NCBI RefSeq assembly: GCF_030160655.1
Contig: NZ_BSOT01000005.1
Coordinates: 620,001 to 684,000, forward strand
Origin: Agaribacter marinus
Lineage (GTDB): Bacteria > Pseudomonadota > Gammaproteobacteria > Enterobacterales > Alteromonadaceae
DNA: 64,000 nucleotides
Reading direction: 5' to 3'
Of this stretch, positions 60,680-64,000 are shown one piece after another; positions within the stretch are counted from its first letter, which is position 1, and every line of letters begins with the position of its first letter. The position numbers and the translations under genes are program-made. The notes beneath the pieces were generated by a model that worked only from the letters and a program-made list of their open reading frames with translations, was not told the DNA's origin and did no database searches.

Positions 60680-61320
60680 TTGTAGGTTCCTAATATCGAT
60701 TACAGATGTTTTTGGTGAAGCCCTTTTATCAATCTTGCACGCAAGCAGAAACCATACCGAACTTTTAACCCTTTGATTTAAGTTGTATTTTAGAGTTCAA
60801 CGTTTCATCGTACTACTAGACTGTAAAATAACCTGACTGTTAGTCTGTGAATTCAAACATCAGCTTAGTTTGCTTCTGAATCAGGGGGGCAGCGAAACAA
60901 AAGTACTGATTTCTGGTTTTACCTAGTAGAATGGAGAGGTTTTCGTTCCTTTTCTCAAGAGTGCAATGACTAAAACGAGCAGCTAACAATAATAAAGTGC
61001 CACCTTTTATCTGTCTAAGGGCCTCTTTACGTACTCAGTGGATCCTCATGTATTCAGACTAGAACGACAGACTCTGGTACAGAGCATCTTGATTCAAAGG
61101 TTTAGTTTACTTAAAATTGTGTGCTTGTTTTTCTAGGGCATCATTTATTTTTCGACGCCACTCCATAATACTACTCTGTTGTCTAAAAACCTATGCTCTC
61201 AATACTACTTGGTAAATATGATGAGCTAAAAATCAACAAAAAATCAGAAAAACGTCATGTTTTCCGCTTTGATTTCCTTATTATTCCCTAACACTCTACT
61301 GGCGATAAGGACCGCGCTCA
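60680..61320. other. Long gene-poor region between PEP-CTERM-like gene and TolB-like lipoprotein
   Basis: About 640 bases with no convincing gene. On the minus strand 61107-61190 holds a 27-codon open segment (contains MEWRRKINDALEK) that looks protein-like but has no start region; it may be a gene scrap. Confidence 0.4.
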
Positions 61321-62283
61321 ATGCCAATTAAAAAATATACGGGAATAAAATCTTTACTGCTTTCTATCTTTATTCTTGGTTTAGCTGTTGGCTGTCAAAC
61401 CAATAAAACAGCTTCTTCTCTACCTTTATCCATTATATACGGGCATAAAGATGAAGGTAACAAAGCAATTTATTTGAGTGATGAAGAAGGGAAGATACGC
61501 GTAAAAGTTGTTGATGCTCCTGTGAGCAATACTATCGGCTATCCTGCTGTTTCTCCCACAGGAAAGCAAATTGCTTTTTATAGTAAATATGACAAACGCA
61601 GAACTTGGTCAATCCACACCGCTGATATAGATGGAAGCAATATACGTCGCTTGACCAATGTAAAAAATGTTTGGGATAGCGCCCCAGCTTGGTCTACAGA
61701 TGGAAAAACTATCATATTTGCAAGAGAGTACGAAGACGTTAACGAAGGTTGGCGAGAAGAAATTTGGCTTATGAATGCAGATGGCACTGAGCAACGCCAA
61801 ATTCGATCACTTCAAGGGCGCGCAGCTGAATTTATGCAAGACGGAAGAATACTCTTCCAATCTAAAGCCAGCCCTAGTCAAATTAGCATTGCTAATATCG
61901 ATGGTAGCAATGTAATTCAACTGACTGATGATGAGTCGAATAATATGTCGCCAAAAATCTCACCAGATGGCTTACAAATCGCTTACCTTTCAAATAGAGA
62001 TGGAAATCAAGAAGTGTACGTTATGAACATCGATGGCTCCAACCACAAGCGCCTAACTAGAAATCGCGTAGAAGAGTGGGATCCCGCTTGGTCTACTGAC
62101 GGTGCTAAGGTCTTTTTTTCATCACAAAACGTTTATGGGTTTTATGATATTTATAAGGTAAACAAGGATGGTTCATCCATCAAGAAAGTTTTGAATAGTG
62201 GTTCTCAAGCAGCAACAGTGTTTCACATTGATAAAAGCTATTTGGAAAGGTTTTTTAAGACCAGACAACAATATAAACAATAA
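61321..62283 (+). CDS. Lipoprotein with TolB-like (PD40) beta-propeller
   Basis: A 320-residue protein with lipobox LAVGC (Cys25) and about five PD40/WD-type blades. Each blade has an SPxG/STDG turn (VSPTGKQIAFYS, WSTDGKTIIFAR, ISPDGLQIAYLS, WSTDGAKVFFSS) and an IDGSNxxxLT-type strand. Similar propellers occur in TolB and DPP IV-type proteins, but the TolB N-terminal domain is missing and tol genes are not near, so it is not TolB itself. A surface or periplasmic binding role is inferred. Promoter elements were not recognised. Confidence 0.7.
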   Translation: MPIKKYTGIKSLLLSIFILGLAVGCQTNKTASSLPLSIIYGHKDEGNKAIYLSDEEGKIRVKVVDAPVSNTIGYPAVSPTGKQIAFYSKYDKRRTWSIHTADIDGSNIRRLTNVKNVWDSAPAWSTDGKTIIFAREYEDVNEGWREEIWLMNADGTEQRQIRSLQGRAAEFMQDGRILFQSKASPSQISIANIDGSNVIQLTDDESNNMSPKISPDGLQIAYLSNRDGNQEVYVMNIDGSNHKRLTRNRVEEWDPAWSTDGAKVFFSSQNVYGFYDIYKVNKDGSSIKKVLNSGSQAATVFHIDKSYLERFFKTRQQYKQ

Positions 62284-62309
62284 GGATGGAAGTTTTTAGT
62301 AAGTGCAGC

Positions 62310-62459
62310 TTACCTTTCTGGTTTAGACGCTTCCCAGCCAATAATAGCTGACTTTCGAGTATTTCCCCACATGTAACCGCCAATCTTACCGCTGGCTTGA
62401 ATGACTCTTACTCGATAATCTTCAACACGTATATCACTATACCCTGACGTAATGAGCTT
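62310..62459 (-). pseudogene. Orphan 3' gene remnant of unknown family
   Basis: An open 49-codon stretch ending in a stop, bounded upstream by an in-frame stop and without a proper start. Its translation contains GYSDIRVEDYRVRVIQASGK and GGYMWGNTRKSAIIGWEAS, which has natural protein composition, so it looks like the tail of a decayed or displaced gene. Family not recognised. Confidence 0.35.
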
Positions 62460-62462
62460 TTA

Positions 62463-62752
62463 TATTTTCCACCCTGTGTTTTACACGTGATTACGAGTAA
62501 CTCAATTCGATTACATAAATTTAGTCAGTAAATCTCAATATTTATACTTCATCGCGTAAATTACTATTATGGGCCGATATTTATAGATTTTTTCTTAATT
62601 TATTTAACCAATAAAAACATATATTTACATATAAATTCAAAAAATTTCAAAAAAAAGCTAAAAAAAATCTCATTTCGTGGAATAGCTCCTATACACAACG
62701 TTTCGCAGTAAGGCGGAGCGTCGAACATAGCTAGTATGTAAAGGAGCACCAC
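62463..62752. other. Very AT-rich region upstream of the RHS-type gene
   Basis: About 290 bases; 62560-62690 is dominated by A and T with long A-runs. This is typical of promoters of horizontally acquired genes silenced by H-NS-like proteins. No gene seen. AAGGAG at 62741-62746 is the ribosome site of the next gene. Confidence 0.45.
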
Positions 62753-64000
62753 GTGGGCGCAATAATCACAGGACAATCACTCGGTTTATTTAATTCTTCA
62801 TTGGCGGCGCTGGGCGTGCAAGGCGCGATGGGGCAAGCCTCGGTAGGGCAAGGTGGCGAGCGGGTATATGTGAATGCGTCGACGGGGAACTTGGTGGTGC
62901 AAGGGCAAGATGCCCGGCAATCGGTGCTTGGGGCAGATTTAAGTGCCTTGCGCACCTACAACAGTTTAGGCGATGTTGACGATGGCTTTGGCGGCGATGA
63001 TAACTGGCGTTTGGGCTTTTTAAGCACGCTTAGCATTGACGGAGATACGGCCACGCGGGTAACGGCGGATGGCGCCACTCAGCACTTTACGCGTCAAGGC
63101 GGCGGTAGCTATGTGAGCAGTGATGGTGCAGGTGCCCACGACACCTTGCGTTTAACCGGCGGTGTTTGGGTTTATCAAGAAGGCAGCAGTTTAACGCGCA
63201 GTCATTATGAAAACGGTGGGCAGGGGCGCTTGCTTGCGTTGCTTGACCAATTTGATAAGGGCCAGCGTTTTTATTACAGCGGCTCGCCGAGTCAGTTAAC
63301 ACGCATTACCACTGACACGACGACGGGCATTGAAGAGACTTTGCTTGATTATTATACGACAGGCGCCAGTGCGGGCTTGTTGCGACAGGTGCGTTTGGCC
63401 ACGGGCAGCGAGAATTACAGCGCCCACACCTATACTTATGATACACAGCAGCGCTTGCACAAGGTCATTGTAGATTTAACGCCGGACAATAGCGCCGACG
63501 ATAAGGAGTATGAAACCACGTATGCTTATGAGTCAAGTAGCAGTCATTTACTCAAGAGCATTACCCAAAGTGATGGGCGTCATGTGGCCTTTAGTTACCA
63601 TCCCGGCAGCGATAAATTACACACGGTAACGAGCGGTAGCGTCGCGGCCGTGGCGGCGGGCGACGGGCACGTCACCCGGTATATGTATACCGACAATACC
63701 ACCACGGTGTCTATGGCGGGGCAGCAATACACGTATACCTTTGAGGATGTGGGAGATAACAGCAGTCCCATCGATGCGGTTAGGCACCGGGTCACGCAGC
63801 AGGCTATCGTGAATAGTCAGGCAGCCTATACGCAATATACCGAGAGGGGGGAACTTTCGCTTGTAGAGCAAACATATAGTCTCAACCCACGAGTTGGAAC
63901 AACTTTGTTTCAGGGAGTGTCTATTGGTCAAGACCATACGCAAACTTGGGATAACGTAGGGTGGTTAAATCTTCAACGTCATGAATACAATGATATTGGT
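62753..64000 (+). CDS. RHS/YD-repeat family protein (5' part, runs off window)
   Basis: An open frame of 416 codons without stop to the edge. The start is GTG at 62753 with AAGGAG 6 bases upstream. The N-terminus is followed by GGERVYVNASTGNLVVQGQD and LSALRTYNSLGDVDDGFGGD, then YD-like repeats (YTYDTQQRLHKVIVD, FSYHPGSDKLHTV), as in large RHS/polymorphic-toxin or surface proteins. No signal peptide is evident. It is visibly richer in G+C than the rest of the window (many GCG, GGC, CAG codons) up to about 63830, then becomes AT-richer, a sign of transfer and mosaic structure. The C-terminal effector region, if any, is not in view. Confidence 0.75.
   Translation, partial: MGAIITGQSLGLFNSSLAALGVQGAMGQASVGQGGERVYVNASTGNLVVQGQDARQSVLGADLSALRTYNSLGDVDDGFGGDDNWRLGFLSTLSIDGDTATRVTADGATQHFTRQGGGSYVSSDGAGAHDTLRLTGGVWVYQEGSSLTRSHYENGGQGRLLALLDQFDKGQRFYYSGSPSQLTRITTDTTTGIEETLLDYYTTGASAGLLRQVRLATGSENYSAHTYTYDTQQRLHKVIVDLTPDNSADDKEYETTYAYESSSSHLLKSITQSDGRHVAFSYHPGSDKLHTVTSGSVAAVAAGDGHVTRYMYTDNTTTVSMAGQQYTYTFEDVGDNSSPIDAVRHRVTQQAIVNSQAAYTQYTERGELSLVEQTYSLNPRVGTTLFQGVSIGQDHTQTWDNVGWLNLQRHEYNDIG

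Noticed and set aside
61107-61190. 27-codon minus-strand fragment containing MEWRRKINDALEK
   Set aside because: Too short and bounded by stops; could be a gene scrap but chance cannot be excluded, so it is mentioned only within the intergenic note.
62731-63943. Minus-strand open frames opposite the RHS-type gene
   Set aside because: The plus-strand frame is continuous for 416 codons with a good start and RHS-like motifs; the opposite frames are by-products of its composition.

Overview
The window is a stretch of chromosome from a low-GC gammaproteobacterium, most likely a marine member of the Alteromonadales or a close relative. Supporting evidence is the E. coli-like core gene order (dapA-bamC-purC; nrdAB-yfaE next to ubiG and gyrA; serC-aroA-cmk-rpsA-ihfB-lapAB-pyrF; lrp-ftsK-lolA-rarA-crcB-serS; tusDCBE; yccA beside tRNA-Ser; uvrY-uvrC-pgsA followed by tRNA-Gly-Cys-Leu), the DUF2066-hda pair, a PEP-CTERM-like protein, and a compatible-solute operon typical of salt-exposed bacteria. 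No species is claimed.

Layout. 1-2.5 kb: 5' part of alaA, an LRAT/NlpC-like cysteine hydrolase and a DUF2189 membrane protein. 2.6-7.3 kb: a four-gene minus-strand operon for glucosylglycerate, holding glycerate kinase, sugar-phosphoglycerate phosphatase, glucosyl-3-phosphoglycerate synthase and a GH13_18 phosphorylase; together they can make the solute and recover its carbon. 7.4-9.2 kb: cmoAB (tRNA wobble modification). 9.5-11.1 kb: an orphan LuxR-type regulator and adenosine deaminase. 11.16-11.47 kb: an elaborate MITE-like palindromic element. 11.5-17 kb: fadE with a FadR-like operator, two small unknowns, and purMN. 17-24.6 kb: DUF2066, hda, a lipoprotein metallopeptidase, DUF2069, wrbA, arsC-like, a TlpA-like thioredoxin and bepA. 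24.7-29.3 kb: perM-like, bcp, dapA-bamC-purC. 29.4-34.3 kb: yfaE-nrdB-nrdA behind two NrdR-like boxes, then ubiG. 34.6-45 kb: gyrA, serC-aroA, cmk, rpsA, ihfB, lapAB, pyrF. 45.1-55.4 kb: ald/lrp divergent pair, ftsK, lolA, rarA, crcB, serS, tusDCBE and a YccA-type Bax-inhibitor protein. 55.6-59.8 kb: tRNA-Ser, uvrY, uvrC, pgsA and a tRNA-Gly-Cys-Leu cluster.

From 59.8 kb to the end the character changes. Genes are sparse, intergenic stretches are long, and the content looks accessory: a PEP-CTERM-like exported protein, a TolB-like propeller lipoprotein, a decayed reading frame, and a G+C-richer RHS/YD-type gene that runs off the right edge. This accessory block starts right after tRNA-Leu, a kind of site often used for integration.

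Besides the glucosylglycerate operon, the most notable observations are the nested palindromic element at 11.16 kb, the serS terminator encoded inside the 3' end of the opposing tusE gene, the GGA-loop leader of rpsA, and several operator-like palindromes. I found no CRISPR array, prophage or intact insertion sequence, and nothing I can firmly call a wholly new system.
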